DNA from: Ilex aquifolium
Taxonomy: Eukaryota > Streptophyta > Magnoliopsida > Aquifoliales > Aquifoliaceae
DNA length: 64,000 nucleotides
NCBI GenBank assembly: GCA_951799425.1
Contig: OX637393.1
Coordinates: 16,759,744-16,823,743, forward strand
Reading direction: 5' to 3'
The position numbers were made by a program, and so were the translations under genes. Below, piece after piece: positions 11,145 through 23,934 of this stretch (the stretch's first letter is position 1; each line of letters opens with the position of its first letter). The notes beneath the pieces were generated by a model, which worked only from the letters and a program-made list of their open reading frames with translations, ran no database searches and had not been told where the DNA came from.

Positions 11145-13480
11145 CAAAACAATTGAACAAAAAAATTGTAAACTAATCTCAACTCTCATGCATACATCCT
11201 AAATCTCTATCTAGTACAAGTATCTACTTGTTTTGATGAAGCTTGAAGATTGTAGCCCTGTACATCACCACTCAAACCAAAACCTCGTGAAAAGCATCAT
11301 ATGTTAGAGAAATACATAACATAATCACAGGTTTAGAACATAAGTATGTATATGCTTGAGAACCTATTTATTTGGCAATATGAAACACATCAAGTTCTCC
11401 CCCTTAGTTGGTGTTCACAAGTAAAATAACAAGTGAAAAATAAACGAAGAAAAATATGAGACTTCATGCCAAATTTGCAAATTTTACTCCCCTTAAGTAT
11501 TTGAACAAACTCCCGCTTTCTATGTTCACATGCAACATATCTAAGCCTATTCAAGAGTAAATCTCTCCGATTTCTCTCACACGTATCTAAAATATCCTCC
11601 CCCTTTTTATCATAAATGTCAATCTAATGATGACCCATGACAAGCAAGGTACAAAATCAAGTTACCCAGCATATTCTTATCTTATTTGCTACAAATGTCA
11701 ATTCAATGACGACCTATAACAAGAAGGTATGAATGCATCACAACTAGCCAAATCATACAAGCAAACAAAGTGAGGGACAAACAAGGCATATAACTCAAAT
11801 TCAAATATGATTAAGCATCAATAAATAGGATCAAGACTATCTCACAACAACAAAAATAAGAACTAAACAAATAAAAATTAACAAAGAAGTCAACAAGAAA
11901 AATATAAGAAAGTACTTTAGTACAAGCAGTGAATGAATGTAAGACACTCTCAAGCTCACAAATGACCTATACTAAGTCTCTAAAAGCCATAGCTCAAATG
12001 ACTGCAAATGGTCCCTTGTCCCAATTCGGGGTGACTCAAACTCCTTCAATTATAGCCTAGAGCTCAGGCAGACCGCTAGAACGAGTGATTTGGTTGCTCA
12101 AGCGAGACCTAAACTAGAGCCTTTTTTGCTTTCTGCTATCCAACTCACTTCTAACTTACTGTAGTGAGTCACAACATGCATAAATGATGTAAATCAAATC
12201 TAAATGAAATTCAATGCAATGCATGGATAAATTTGGATTAAAATCGAATGTAATTTTCAAATTTAACCAATGAATGCTCATAATTCTAATAATCATGAAA
12301 ATTACACAAATTTTTATTTTAATAGCTCCATCAAAAATTCATCATCTCAACACATTACTCTAAGGCATATTCAAGGATATAAAACTCAATTTCATGCATT
12401 CTAAAGCAATGTTTTCTCACTTGGTTCAATTCACACACATGTGATCAAATTTTGTTCAACTTTGACAAATTCAAGTGCATAGTGTGTGAAACCAACCTCC
12501 AACACAAAAATGATTCCGATTACATTTAATCCACTAATAAGATTATCATGAAATTCTAATACATTTGTCTAAGTGAAAACATGACCAGTTAGTGAGTGTC
12601 CTAAATATTCATCTTTTTGACAACTCCCTCTTTCTTTTATCCCTTCTACTGTATGACTTTAATCAACACGATTGTGAATTCCGTACATTAAATGTATGCT
12701 TCTAAACATGATTAACATTAGCTCTATGAGCTTTACAAATGAGAAATGTTCAATTAAGCATAAGTACTTTCACAATTCAAGTGCGATTATTTTTAGCCAT
12801 TTATTTTTGCCTCATATATTTATATTTGGCCACATTGGGCTCTTTTCTCACAATTGGCCTTCGGCATCTTTTAAGGGATTGGGGTTTCACTAACATTTGG
12901 CCATGTGTTCACCTATCACCAACACTTAGAGTCCTTTAAGATTATTAATAATTTAAACTAATCAAACTCCTAAGTCTTAAGCTTAAGGTGAATGGCATGC
13001 GTGCTTGGTTTGAAACCTTTAAATTTAAACACTATCCAAGCATGCTAGGATGAAAAAGACTTTGGCTGATGAATCATGCAATTGGATTTATGCTACTAAG
13101 TTCTCTATCTCCTAATATGACTCATAGGAATGCACATTTCAACTTTGATTTTAGGATGGAATAATTTCAATGCAAATCAAAGTGTGAATTACTATGATCA
13201 TTAAACAAAGAAAAGCAAACAAAAGAAAATATTTTTGACTTTTTCTTTTCCATTGTTTTTGAAATTTTCAATTAATAACATGTACATGGAAAAAAATGCA
13301 TCAAAATGCAACTAAACAAAGGAAAAAAATAAAGCATTTTACCATAAATCCTAAAAAAGAATGTCATAAGAGGCATCAAAAATCTTTCTATTTTTTTTTT
13401 TTTTGGATTTTTGTATTTCTTTTTTTTTTTTTTTTTTGGTTTTTAAATTTTCAAATATTTTTGTATTTTCGTATAGAAAA
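11145..13480. other. non-coding internal region of copia element B
   Basis: AT-rich sequence between the end of pol and the 3' LTR of B. It contains poly-T runs near 13390 and 13420 but no credible coding region and no recognised RNA gene. Long untranslated 3' regions are usual in SIRE/Tork-type copia elements. Confidence 0.6.
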
Positions 13481-13496
13481 ACACATGAAGAAATAA

Positions 13497-13719
13497 TCAA
13501 TAAAATAACACATAAAAATATATACAATAAAGACTTAGTCCTAATGCATGATGAATCATTGACACTCCTAGGACTATTAAACAAATACCTAAGGATTTCC
13601 TAAAACTCTCGAATCTAGGGACATCCAAGGGGTTTGTGAGAAGATCGGCAAGTAGATCTTGGGTTTGGACATACTCTAAAGCTATCACCTTGTTTTCAAC
13701 AAGCTCACAGATGAAATGG

Positions 13720-13751
<32 letters not shown>

Positions 13752-14390
13752 GTTTTATCCTATAGTGTTGTACGAGGTTCTTCGAGATATTAATAGCACT
13801 CAAATTGTCACAATACATAGTTAAGGTATCATGAGACATCTTATAATCAAACAACATTTGCTTTAACCAAAGAAATTGTGTGCAACAACTTCCCGTTTTA
13901 ATGTACTTAGCGTCGGCAGTAGACAAATAAATATAATTTTATTTTTTACTTTTCCAAGAGACTAATTTATTCCCAACGTAAAAACTAGAAGTGCTCTTAT
14001 GATCATCTATATTCCCAGCTCAATCGGTATCAGAATAGCCAACAATCTTGGCATTAGTCTCAAAAGTATACCAAATACCATACCCCGAAGTCTCACTCAC
14101 ATAATGAATGATGCGCTCAACCGCAAGTAAGTGTGACTCTTTAGGGCAAGATCGATATCGTGCACATATACCAACACTAAAGGAAATGTCAGGTTGACTC
14201 GTAGTGAGATAAGTACACTACCTATCATACTATGGTACAGTGTGTGATCAACATTTTTGCCTGAAATGTCTTTGGTCAATTTAGTGCTAGTACTCATTGG
14301 AGTACGTAAGTGCTTAACTGAATCTAAACCAAACTTCCTCACTAGGTCATTTGCATACTAAGAATGTGAGACAAAAATCTCATTATCCAT
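13497..14390 (-). pseudogene. copia reverse transcriptase C-terminus and RNase H, broken
   Basis: The minus strand gives FVSHS.YANDLVRKFGLDSVKH and TPMSTSTKLTKD at 14370-14230 (end of copia RT), then MSTADAKYIKTGSCCTQFLW, YCDNLSAINISKNLVQH and a degenerate TKHI at 13926-13770 (RNase H), and ALEYVQTQDLLADLLTNPLD at 13690-13620. The usual STAEAEYIA reads STADAKYIK, so a catalytic acidic residue is changed. A (TA)n run replaces codons at 13722-13751. RT and RNase H copy element RNA to DNA, but this copy is inactive. Confidence 0.85.
13722..13751. repeat. (TA)n microsatellite
   Basis: About 14 TA units lie within the broken RNase H of element B and interrupt the conserved block after the TKHI motif. 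Confidence 0.9.
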
Positions 14391-14392
14391 TT

Positions 14393-17060
14393 TGTTAGAT
14401 CATGTTTTGTAATTGGCCAATTTTGTTGAGTCTATTATAAAATGTCAATCACTTTTATGGTCATGATGCTTGATCTCCTCCCTTCAATGTAGTTTTCAAA
14501 TCTTGAACTAGTCAAAGCTATATCATTCACCCTCTGTATGCATCTTCATGTTTAGGACAAAAGTAATAACATAAATACCTAAGATGACCCTCTTAGTTAT
14601 TTTTAACTTAGGATGATTAGGATGAAAAATAGAATTAGAAGCAATCCGATTATGACTCCTAGGGATTTTCAAAGAAATTTTTTTCTAAACCAATTTTGTG
14701 TTTTGAAAACATAGTTTGAGTCACAATCGGACCCCTCTTTGAGCAACACCCTTTAGTGCTCAAAAGGACAAGTTTTTGCATTTTTTTAGGCTTAAAAAAC
14801 CTATAGGGACCGCCCTATGCTCACTAACCTTCGCTAAAGCAGTCTCTTGATGACTTAGGAGAAAAATGGGAAAAGGCCACGGAAGGCAGCATAGAGCTCG
14901 CTCAAGCGGTCATCATGATCGCTCGAGCGGTGCTTGCCTTAGTCATGTTTGAAACGTAGTTTTCACTCCAACAACAACAGCCCTATGACTGCCTTCCCAC
15001 CGATCGAGCGGTCGTTCATGAATATGAGCTTTCAAATTTCCAAAGACTACCTTCTTGATTGTTTCCCCCGATGTCGAACTTGAACCCAAATAATGTGTAT
15101 GGCTTATAGAGATTGGTGAGTGTCACTCTCCCTCGGGCTCATGCAAGATGCGGAGAAATGATGTGTGGATGAACAAAAACGTGTGTGTGCAAAATTGCTC
15201 CCCAAGCATAGAGAGAGTCTTGCAATGTCGTGTTTTACTTAGAATGGGTATTCCAAGGTCGTCTCCTTATGGAAGGAAAGGTCAAGTGTTTCCGGAAGTG
15301 ATTTGTGAAAAGGAAAAATGAAAAATATTGAGATTTGAAGTTTGGTGGTTTGTGTTTTAAGAAATATGCAAGTAAAAAGAGGGTTGGCTAATCCATAGAG
15401 TTTATTCCAATGGGTATGCCAAATCGACTCATTTCATTCAACCAATGGTGTCTCGGTGTTTGATTGATTCGTAAGAAGTGAGGGACTAATGTAGTTATGC
15501 TGGGCAAAAGCATACCCCGTGACAAGTCTACAGTGTATCAAAAGTCCACAACTACATCTGCACTCAACCTAGTTGAACCAAATACTTACACTATGAAGAA
15601 GAATGAAAGAGAGTCGATTTCACATATCCAAGAGGAAATCCCTCTTGGATTAGTCAACTAAAATTTTAGCTATGCATGGTAAAGGCAAGAATAAACATGA
15701 AAGAGAAAAACATGGTAATGAAATCAAACATGAACTTGCATTAATGTAAAGAGAAGTTAAAACTACAAAAGAAATAGCATTCATATACAAAATGTATAGC
15801 TTAAAGAGAAACTACCCAAATACAAGCAATAGAACTAGTAAACCCTAGCTAAACCCAATACTACTTGAAATAAATGAGATTAATGTGCTAGAAAGAAAGA
15901 TTACATGTAGATTGAAGCTTATAAGAATGAAAATGGTGAAGGAAAAGCAAGAACCCTAGCTTTCTCTCTCTACACTACTCCTATGCCTAAGTAGCTTCCT
16001 TCTTTTTCTAAAAGCCTGATGATCTGAAATTGCATGAAGGGAGTCTATTATTTTCGTCCATCCCCCTCTCTCTACCCTTAACTGTGCTGAGATAGGTTGA
16101 TTGTGCGCAGAGGTTGTCTAAAAAAGCTTCCAAAGTCAGTCAAAAGGCCTGGCCCTTTTCCTTTTCCAACCATTCCTTCTCTCTTCCTTGGCCACCCACT
16201 CTCTCATACTTTAAATCTGAATATAGGGGTCAGGAGATCATCATGGAGTGTTAAAAATGTCAGGGCATGGTTTAGAGGACAAAAAGTGGGCCCCCAAGGT
16301 TAGTGGAGTCGTGTGGAGAAGTGTCTGGCCTTTCTGGGCATGTTCTACTTGTAGGTCGTGGGGCTTCTACCGGTAGCTCATGTCCAGTAGGGTCCTCTAC
16401 CTGTAGGTTGTAAGGGGTCTGCTACCAATATCTCATTTCCAATTTTCATAAATTTCGTATTACCTTTAATCCCATCGGCGATTGAGCTAAAATTTTGACA
16501 CAAGATAGAGGACACCTAGATCTACAACTTTCATGTTTTTCACTTTTTCAGATTTGAAGTGGATCAGGGTAAAAAATGCAAAATACTGGGGTACCGATAC
16601 CAAATGGTATGAATACCGGTATCTATGATACCAGGTACCGATACCTCCTTGATTTCTTTTACTTTTAAGCCTCCAAATTCTCATATAATGTGTTCATCGT
16701 TTCGCCACTCATCCACACTTAGTTGCAGGGTTCCGAAAGCCATCAATAACCCTATGATTACCTACAACATCAAAATTTTCACATTATTCACAAATTCGAC
16801 TAACTCTACGTAATTAAATACAAAGTTGAGTTAAAATGCATGTAATGAGGCCGTTAAATATGCAATATTACACGTTCATCACTACCCTTATTTCGGACCT
16901 ATAAATAGGGAACGTCTTTCCCACATCTAGGTCATGCCTTGAGAGAGCCTTTAGAGAGATTTTTGAAGAAGAAATCTATCTTTCAACCTTTAGAGCTTCC
17001 ACCACAACCTAGATCCTTAAGAATCCAAAGGCTACCACTAGTGATTCTTTCCATCCTCAC
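14393..17060 (+). repeat. second LTR of the copia B family, opposite orientation, interrupted
   Basis: It begins TGTTAGATCATG at 14393 and runs parallel to the reverse complement of 10910 downward. A solo LTR at 15052-16881 interrupts it, and it resumes at 16882 with TATAAATA at 16900-16907. It stops at 17060, where element C begins. CGCTCGAGCG (14920-14929) and related GATCGAGCGGT motifs lie about 100-150 bases upstream of its TATA box once the insertion is removed. Confidence 0.85.
15052..16881 (-). mobile_element. solo LTR of the element C (Athila-type) family
   Basis: The 1830-bp insertion is flanked by CTACC at 15047-15051 and 16882-16886. The related uninterrupted LTR of B (near 10215-10245) shows the pre-insertion arrangement. 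Its minus strand starts TGATGAACG and ends ATCAAGAA, matching the ends of C's LTR (TGATTAGC...GTCAAGAA). Shared internal blocks include GGGAGAGTGACACTCACC. It contains CTACCGGTAG at 16367-16376 and clustered GGTACCGATACC-type motifs at 16590-16650. Confidence 0.9.
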
Positions 17061-18720
17061 TGATTAGCAAAAAATATTGCATATATTGTATGTGGTTATA
17101 CCCTTTTATACTTGCTTTTGTTGTGAATTTGGAAAGAAATGCAGTTATTCTACATTTTAATGAAGTTTTGTGTGAATGTAGGTGAAAAGTTGTAAATGGC
17201 TAGAGTTAAGCTCCCATCGTAGTGTTTAAAGTCAATGAAGATGAGATGATAGCTTAAAGGAAGGATTGGAAGGTGAAGAAATCAAGAAAAAGACAAATTG
17301 GATGAAAACCTTTCGGAAGGTTTGCACTTGGTCTGTCTATTCACTGCCAAAACCTTTCAGAAGGTTTTGTCTACTAGAATGAACCTTCCGGAAGGTTTGC
17401 ATCGACCTTCCGGAAGGTTAAGCTCACTGGACTGTTGTTTTAACTGTTCTTGCACAAACCTTCCAGAAGGTTTTGCCCAGAAATTCCGGACAGCCTGCAA
17501 CTCAAGCTCTGTCACTTGGGGGTCCCACCTATGATTCTCCCACTTGTCCCCTGACATCTCTTACACACATACATGCCTAAACTTGGACTTTGGAGGCCCA
17601 ATAATTTATGAGGAAGAGAGAGAAGAGGGAAGCCAGGGAAGTTACATGCTAGGCTTGTCCTAGCCTGTCCAAGCCATCAACTCAACCTCCTATAGATGGG
17701 AAGCCTATCACACACCAGAGAAGACCTCCATGGATGAAAATGAAGACACACTTCACATTATTCAGCATTGTAGGGAGAGAAGCTCAAGGAGGAAGACATA
17801 GTTTTAGAGAGAGAAGTTAGATTTTTGCATTGTCTTTACCCATTTCACTTGTAATCTTCTGTAAGACTCTTGTCAGCTTCATTTATTGTACTTAAGGTCA
17901 TTTATTTCAAGTTCATTTCAAGTTTAGTCAATTATCTTTCAAACCTACCATTGTTACATTCAAGTTTTACATTTCAAGCTTTTTAGTTGGGTATTAAATG
18001 CACTTATTGTTGTAGTTTCACTTCTCTTCACTTTAGTACAAGTTTAACTTCCATTTCAATACCATGTATCTTTACACATTGTATGTTCTTTCATTAAATA
18101 TGAGTAGCTAAGATTTAAGTTGGCATAAATGTGGTATGCTAAATCAACTATTTTTCATTCCTCCTTGTAGTGTAAGACGGTTTGGTTTGACTAGGTTGAG
18201 TGTGGACGGGGTTGTGAGTTCTTGATACACCGTAGACTTGTCACGGGGTATGCTTGAATCCCCACCTCCATTTTAGTCCCGTGCTTCCTACGAATCAATC
18301 GAACGTATAGGCACCATTGGAAGAATGTCTTGAGTTGATTTGGCATTTCTATTGGAATGACCTCTTTGGATTAGCCAACATTTGTTTCCATTGCATTTTC
18401 CATCAAGAACACAACTCACCAAAACACATATTCAAAAGATTTTTACACTTTTTCTTTTTCACCAAAATCACCTTCAACACGATTCACCTTCCTTCCCTGA
18501 GGAGACGACCTTGGAATACCAATTCCAAGTAAAACACGACACTCAAAAGTCTCTCTGCGCTTGGGGAGCACTTTTGTACACACACATTTCATTTCCACAT
18601 CCGTTTTTCCATTTCTTGCATGATATCCGAGGGAGAGTGACACTCACCTAACCGTATAAGCCACATACACATTACCGGAATCGTGGTCAGAAATTATGAA
18701 CGACGGAATAAAGTCAAGAA
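17061..18720 (+). repeat. 5' LTR of element C
   Basis: The 1660-bp LTR starts TGATTAGC and ends GTCAAGAA, four bases before the primer binding site. Its boundaries agree with the solo LTR at 15052-16881, whose edges are fixed by a target duplication. Five palindromic units lie at 17307-17471, and a TATA-like TATAGATGGG sits at 17691. Confidence 0.85.
17307..17471. repeat. cluster of five CCGG-centred palindromes
   Basis: AACCTTCCGGAAGGTT is perfect at 17382-17397. A 14-base version is at 17405-17418, and one-mismatch versions lie near 17308, 17351 and 17457. Spacing is irregular, so this is a motif cluster and not a simple tandem repeat. Confidence 0.9.
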
Positions 18721-18724
18721 TTTT

Positions 18725-18742
18725 TGGCACCGTTGCCGAGGA
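18725..18742 (+). other. primer binding site of element C, tRNA-Asp type
   Basis: TGGCACCGTTGCCGAGGA matches the complement of the tRNA-Asp 3' end at 16 of 18 positions. Both differences are G-to-A transitions, as expected from decay of methylated cytosines on the other strand. Confidence 0.85.
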
Positions 18743-18932
18743 AGGCAAAGCGTTGAATTAAGAAGGTGATTTTCGGACAACGGAGGTAAGTCCCGTGAAT
18801 TCTCATCACGGGTTGAGATACGTTGTTCCTTGTATATACTTTTGTTTACTTGTTTTTCAATTATAGATATTGTTTTGTATGTGGGGACGAGACGACCAAA
18901 ATAGATTGGTTAGGCGACCCTTAGGCCCCAAC

Positions 18933-20400
18933 ATGAATATTGACCAAGACCCACCCGAGGATGCCGGTGATAATTTTGAGAATGAGGAGACTAATGTCCC
19001 AAGGGGTGGGGGAATGTAAAACCCTAGAATGCATTTCCCTCCTAGGAATGAAGGGAACAATATCCCCATTGATTCTTCGGCGAGGTCAATGCGGGATTAT
19101 CCCCAACCCACTCGTAGCACCACTCCCTCATGCATTCTCTTACCGGTCCAAGCTCATGCCTTCCTAGTTAAGCCAAGAATATTGCAACTACTTCCTCAAT
19201 TCCACGAAATTGAAAGAGAGAATCCTTATTTGCATATTAAGGAATTTGAGGATATAGTAACAACCTTCCTCACTAATCATGCTATGGAAAACATAGCTCG
19301 CTTGAAATTGTTTCCCTTTTCCCTTAAGGACAAAGCCAAAACTTGGTTGAATTCCTTGAGGCCTCGATCCATAACCTCTTGGGCACAAATGCTTTCCGAG
19401 TTTTTGAACAAATTTTTTTCGATGCCTAAAATCACCACTCTTAAAAAGCAAATTCAAAACTTTTCGGAAAAGTCCAATGAGCAATTTTATCATTGTTGGG
19501 ATCGCTACAAGGAATTGCTACAATCCATTCCACATCATGGTTTTGAATCATGGCAATTGGTGAGTTTCTTCTACGAAGGGATTGCACCGGGCCATCGACA
19601 ATTCATTGACATGATGTGCAATGGGGAGTTCTTAAACAAGGATCCCGATGAGGCCCTAGACTACGGATATTAAGGATCCCACCGATGTACCGAGGTCTTC
19701 TCCAGGTAGTAGTCAACCAAGCGGGGGAGGGATGTATGATTTAAGGGACTGGGAAGATTTTCTTTCCAAAATCACCAAGTTATCTCGAAAAATGGAGAGT
19801 CTAGAGGTCAATAGGAGACATGGGGTGTCCAATGTCTCAAAGACCGAGGAGTTTTGCTCTATCTGTGAGAGTGTTAAGCATTGTACCCTAACATTTCGGC
19901 ACTTAAGGAAGTCTACCATGAGCAAGTCAATGCCTTCAACCAAAGTAGGCAATCATTCTCCCCGCATTCTAACACTTACAATCTGGGTTGGAGTAATCAC
20001 CCAAACTTTAGTTGGAAGAATGAGAATCCCACTCCTCACAGGTCTAATGCATATTCACCTTCCATGCCTCCTAAGCAAAATCAATACCAAGGACAAGGTC
20101 AGTCGTCTAGCTCCCAATATCCTCGGTCCAATCCGCAAGGGTATTCACAAACCCGCCTCTGCAAAGTTTTTCCCAAAGTTCACCTCCACACAGTTATGGT
20201 CAACAAGGACCATCCAATCCTCCCACCTACCAACCACCTCATAAGAGGAATTTGGAGGATATGGTTCATCAATTCATCCAAAGCCAAACCACCTTCAACA
20301 ATGACATGCAGACTCAAATCACAAAACTGACCAATGCCATATGGACATCACAACAAGAGAATGGGAAATTCCCGGCTCAACCCTAAGAGAACCCTAGATG
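18933..20400 (+). pseudogene. gag of element C
   Basis: The likely ATG is at 18933, followed 28 codons later by an in-frame TAA. The frame then stays open from 19029 to 19670 and contains the capsid signature: LHIKEFEDIVTTF, LKLFPFSLKDKAKTWL, a coiled region, and PHHGFESWQLVSFFYEG near residue 170 of the open segment. After a frame break at 19673, the C-terminal part continues at 19731-20400. There the expected zinc knuckle is only CSICESVKHC, without the normal CCHC spacing. Gag would package element RNA, but this copy cannot give a full protein. Confidence 0.85.
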
Positions 20401-20407
20401 CCAACAT

Positions 20408-22570
20408 GTGATTGAGTCATCCGAACCCATAAATGAGAGTTGTGAGCAACTCAAGGCGGTCACCACCCTAAAGAGTGGCAAGCAAATTGATAAGACTATT
20501 GTGCCAAAAGTCTCACCTAAGACCATATTGACCAAAGAGAAAGAGACTAAGAATGACTCCGAGGGGGGTGAGATAAGTGAGAAAGAAAAAATAGTTGATG
20601 AAAGTGTGCATGCATCCCCCATTCCGGCTCCTTTTCTCAATCGTTTGAAGCCACCCATGAAAGTGGCTAACTATTTTGATATTATTGCGATGTTCAAGCA
20701 GGTTAAGATCAACATCCCACTCCTCGATGCCATAAAGCAAATCCCTTCATGTGCCAAGATTTTGAAGGATTTATATACAATGAAGAGGAAATTGAATGTT
20801 CACAAGAAGGCATTCCTCACCGAGCAAGTGAGCTTAATCTTGAGGACAAACACCCCACCAAATTTCAAGGATCCCGGATGCCCTACCATTGCCATCACAA
20901 TAGGAAATTGCCGGATGGAGCAAGTTGTTCTTGATTTGGGGGCAAGTGTCAACCTCCTACCCTACTCAGTGTATCAACAACTCCAACTTGAAGAGTTGAA
21001 GCCAAATTCAATCACTCTTCAATTGGCGGACCGAAGCATTAGAACACCAAAGGGAGTAGTTGAGGATGTCTTAGTCCAAGTTGACAATTTTTATTTCTCT
21101 GTCGATTTTATTGTACTTGAAACTCATCCGGTTGCTAAATCTAGCTCACAAATTCCTATCATACTAGGTAGACCGTTCCTTGCTACGTCTAATGATGTTA
21201 TTAATTGTAGGAATGGACTGATGAAGCTTACTTTCGAGAATATGACTATGAACCTCAATGTATTCAATTTGTGTAAACAACCGAGGGACGATGAGGAAAT
21301 GCATGAAGTCAATAGGATTGATACCTTGGCGGAGGAGCACTTGGAACTATTGAGCATGTTGAAGTTGGAGGAGGAGGAGAGTATTGATCAAGAGGAGCCG
21401 GAGAGCTTGAAAGGGGTAGAAAAATGGACCCCTACATTTGAAAAGCTTCCATATCAAGAGAATAAGATCTTTCCATCGAATGTGCAAAATCCTACCTTGG
21501 AGTTGAAGTCATTACCATCCAACCTCAAATATGCATTCTTGGGGGAGCATGAGACCTTCCTGGTGGTAATTAGTTCAACTTTGGAGGCAAGCCAAGAGGA
21601 AGAGTTGTTATGTGTATTGAGGAGGCAAAAAGGAGTCATCGGGTGGACCATAGCCGACATTACGGGGATTATTCCCCTCATTTGCACTCATAGGATTTAC
21701 TTGGAGGAAGATGCAAAACCATCCCAACAACCACAATGGAGACTTAACCCCATTATGAAAGATGTGGTGAGGGATGAGGTACTTAAGCTACTTGACGTGG
21801 ACATCATATTTCTGATAGTAAGTGGGTTAGTCCCACGCAAGTAGTACCCAAGAAATTTGTGGCAAATGAGGAGAACGAGTTAATTCTAACAAGGGTGGTC
21901 ACCAGATGGAGAGTGTGTATTGACTACCAAAAGCTTAACTCGTGCACAAGGAAAGACCACTTCCTGTTGCCATTCCTCAACCAAGTGTTGGAAAGAGTAG
22001 TCGAACACTTATTCTATTGCTTCTTAGATGGATACTCCGGCTACAATTAAATTGAGATCTCATTGGAGGATCAAGAAAAGACCACCTTCACTTGCCCCTA
22101 CGGTACCTTTGCCTACCAACGCATGCCATTTGGGTTGTATAATGCCCCAGGGACTTTTCAAAGATGCGTTATGGGGATTTTTAGTGATATGGTGGAGAAG
22201 ATCATGAAAATTTTTATGGATGACTTCTCAGTGTTCGGGGATTCATTTTAAGGATGTTTGGAGAACTTAGAGAGAGTACTTGAGAGATGTGAGGAGAAGA
22301 ATTTGGTCCTCAACTGGGAGAAGTGCCACTTCATGGTGACACAAGGGATAGTGCTCGGGTACATTATTTCGGCGAATGGGATCGAAGTTGACAAATCAAA
22401 GGTGGATGTAATTTCCAACCTCCCCACACCGAAGGATGCAAAATCGAAACTCATTAGGTGGATACTCCTCCTATAAGAATTTAACTTGACAATCAAAGAC
22501 AAAAATGGAGTTGAGAACGTGGTGGCGGACCATTTATCCCGACTTGTGGTGCAAGATGCCGATGAGCACA
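20408..22570 (+). pseudogene. protease and reverse transcriptase of element C, RNase H deleted
   Basis: A 478-codon open segment (20408-21844) holds the linker, retropepsin (LDLGASVNLLPYSVY near 20932, then ILGRPFLATSNDVINC near 21165) and the start of RT (HRIYLEEDAKP). A frameshift and stops follow. RT continues with RVCIDYQKLNSCTRKDHF, AYQRMPFGLYNAPGTFQRC and the catalytic FMDDF near 22218. At about 22430 the sequence jumps from NLPTP directly to KDAKSKLIRWILLL. In family members these are separated by roughly 200 residues covering the RT thumb and RNase H. VENVVADHLSRL then ends the module. Confidence 0.9.
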
Positions 22571-23934
22571 TTCATGTCCCTAACTTTTTCTCTGATGAGC
22601 ATTTACTTTCTATTAATTCTATTTGTCCTTGGTATGCTGACATATGCAATTATCTTGCTACAGGACAAATACCACCGCACTGGAGCCCTGAGGATAGAAT
22701 GAGGTTTATGGCGGATGTGAAGTACTTTTACTTCGACAACACGTACCTGTTCAAGTACTGCCCCGACCAAGTCATGAGGAGATGCATACCATAAAATGAA
22801 GAACGGGAAGTCCTTGCATTTTGTCATTCAGAGGCGTGCAGTGGTCATTTCTCTTCAAAGAAGACCTTGGCAAAGGTCTTACAATCAGGTTTTTATTAGC
22901 CCTCTTTAATCAAAGACTGTGTTTCATTTTGTAAGGAATGTGATAGGTACCAAAGATTGGGTAGTCTGACCCGAAGGAACATGATGCCCCTCTCCCCTGT
23001 CCTTGTTATCAAGATATTTGACTATTGGGGCATCGACTTTATGGGTCCCTTTCCCATGTCTTTTGGCTACCTATACATATTACTAGCAGTGGACTATGTG
23101 TCCAAATGGGTGGAGGCTATCCCAACCAAGACCAATGACCACCGGGTCGTGGTCAAGTTTCTCAAGGAAAACATTTTTTTGAGGTTTAGGATGCCTCGTG
23201 CTATGATAAGCGATGGTGGTTCTCATTTCTGTAATAGGCCATTTGCATCTTTAATTCATAAGTATGGCGTCACACACAAGGTGTCCACCGCATATCACCC
23301 ACTGACCAATGGGGAAGCCGAGTTGGCTACTAGGAAAATCAAGAACATCCTAGAGAAAACAGTGAACCCCAATAGCAAGGATTGGTCATTTAGGTTGATC
23401 GATGCCCTTTGGGCTTACCGCACTGCTTATAAGACAATTCTAGGTATGTCTCCCTATAGGCTCGTCTATGGCAAGGCTTGCCATTTGCCGGTTGAAATGA
23501 AGTATAAAGCTTATTGGGCCATCAAGACCTTAAACTTCAATTTGAGAATGGCCGAAGAGAATAGGAAGTTAGAGACGAATGAATTAGAAGAGATTCGAAG
23601 AGATGCGTATGAGAGCTCAAAAATTTCAAAAGAGAGGGCTAAGATCTTCCATGACAAATCTATTGCGAGGAAATCATTTGAGCCCAGACAAAAAATGCTC
23701 TTGTACAACTCTCGTCTCTCTATCTTTCAAGGAAAACTCTGATCCCGTTGGGATGGCCCCTATCTTGTCAAGGTGGCCTACCCTAATGGTGTCGTTGAAG
23801 TCACAAACTCCGAGGATGGAAAGACATTCAAGATCAATGGCCAAAGACTTAAGCCATTTTTTGAGGGTTATGAAGGTCAAGGGGTGGAGAAAGCATTGGT
23901 GGATCTGGTCTACTCGGACTTGTTGGAGGATTAA
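22571..23934 (+). pseudogene. integrase of element C
   Basis: The HHCC zinc finger is intact as HSEACSGH (near 22826) and CKEC (near 22932), but stops lie at about 22795 and within the SGFY*PSL segment. A 261-codon open piece (22957-23742) contains the catalytic triad: Asp in GIDFMGPF, Asp in ISDGGSHF and Glu in [11 protein letters not shown] stop precedes the C-terminal SRWDGPYLVKVAYPNG, which continues to KPFFEGYEGQ. Integrase would insert the cDNA. The core is well preserved, but the protein is split. Confidence 0.9.

Larger units (their letters stand above)
9575..14392 (-). mobile_element. Ty1/copia element B, 3' portion
   Basis: On the minus strand: end of reverse transcriptase, RNase H (14390-13497), a long non-coding region (13480-11145), a polypurine tract, then the 3' LTR down to about 9575. 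The 5' part is missing because an oppositely oriented LTR of the same family begins at 14393, within the RT gene. B sits next to the integrase of element A and so is younger than A. Confidence 0.8.

Noticed and set aside
17307..17471. CRISPR-like direct repeats with spacers
   Set aside because: Motifs are only 14-16 bases, spacing is irregular, the sequence lies in a plant LTR, and there are no cas genes.
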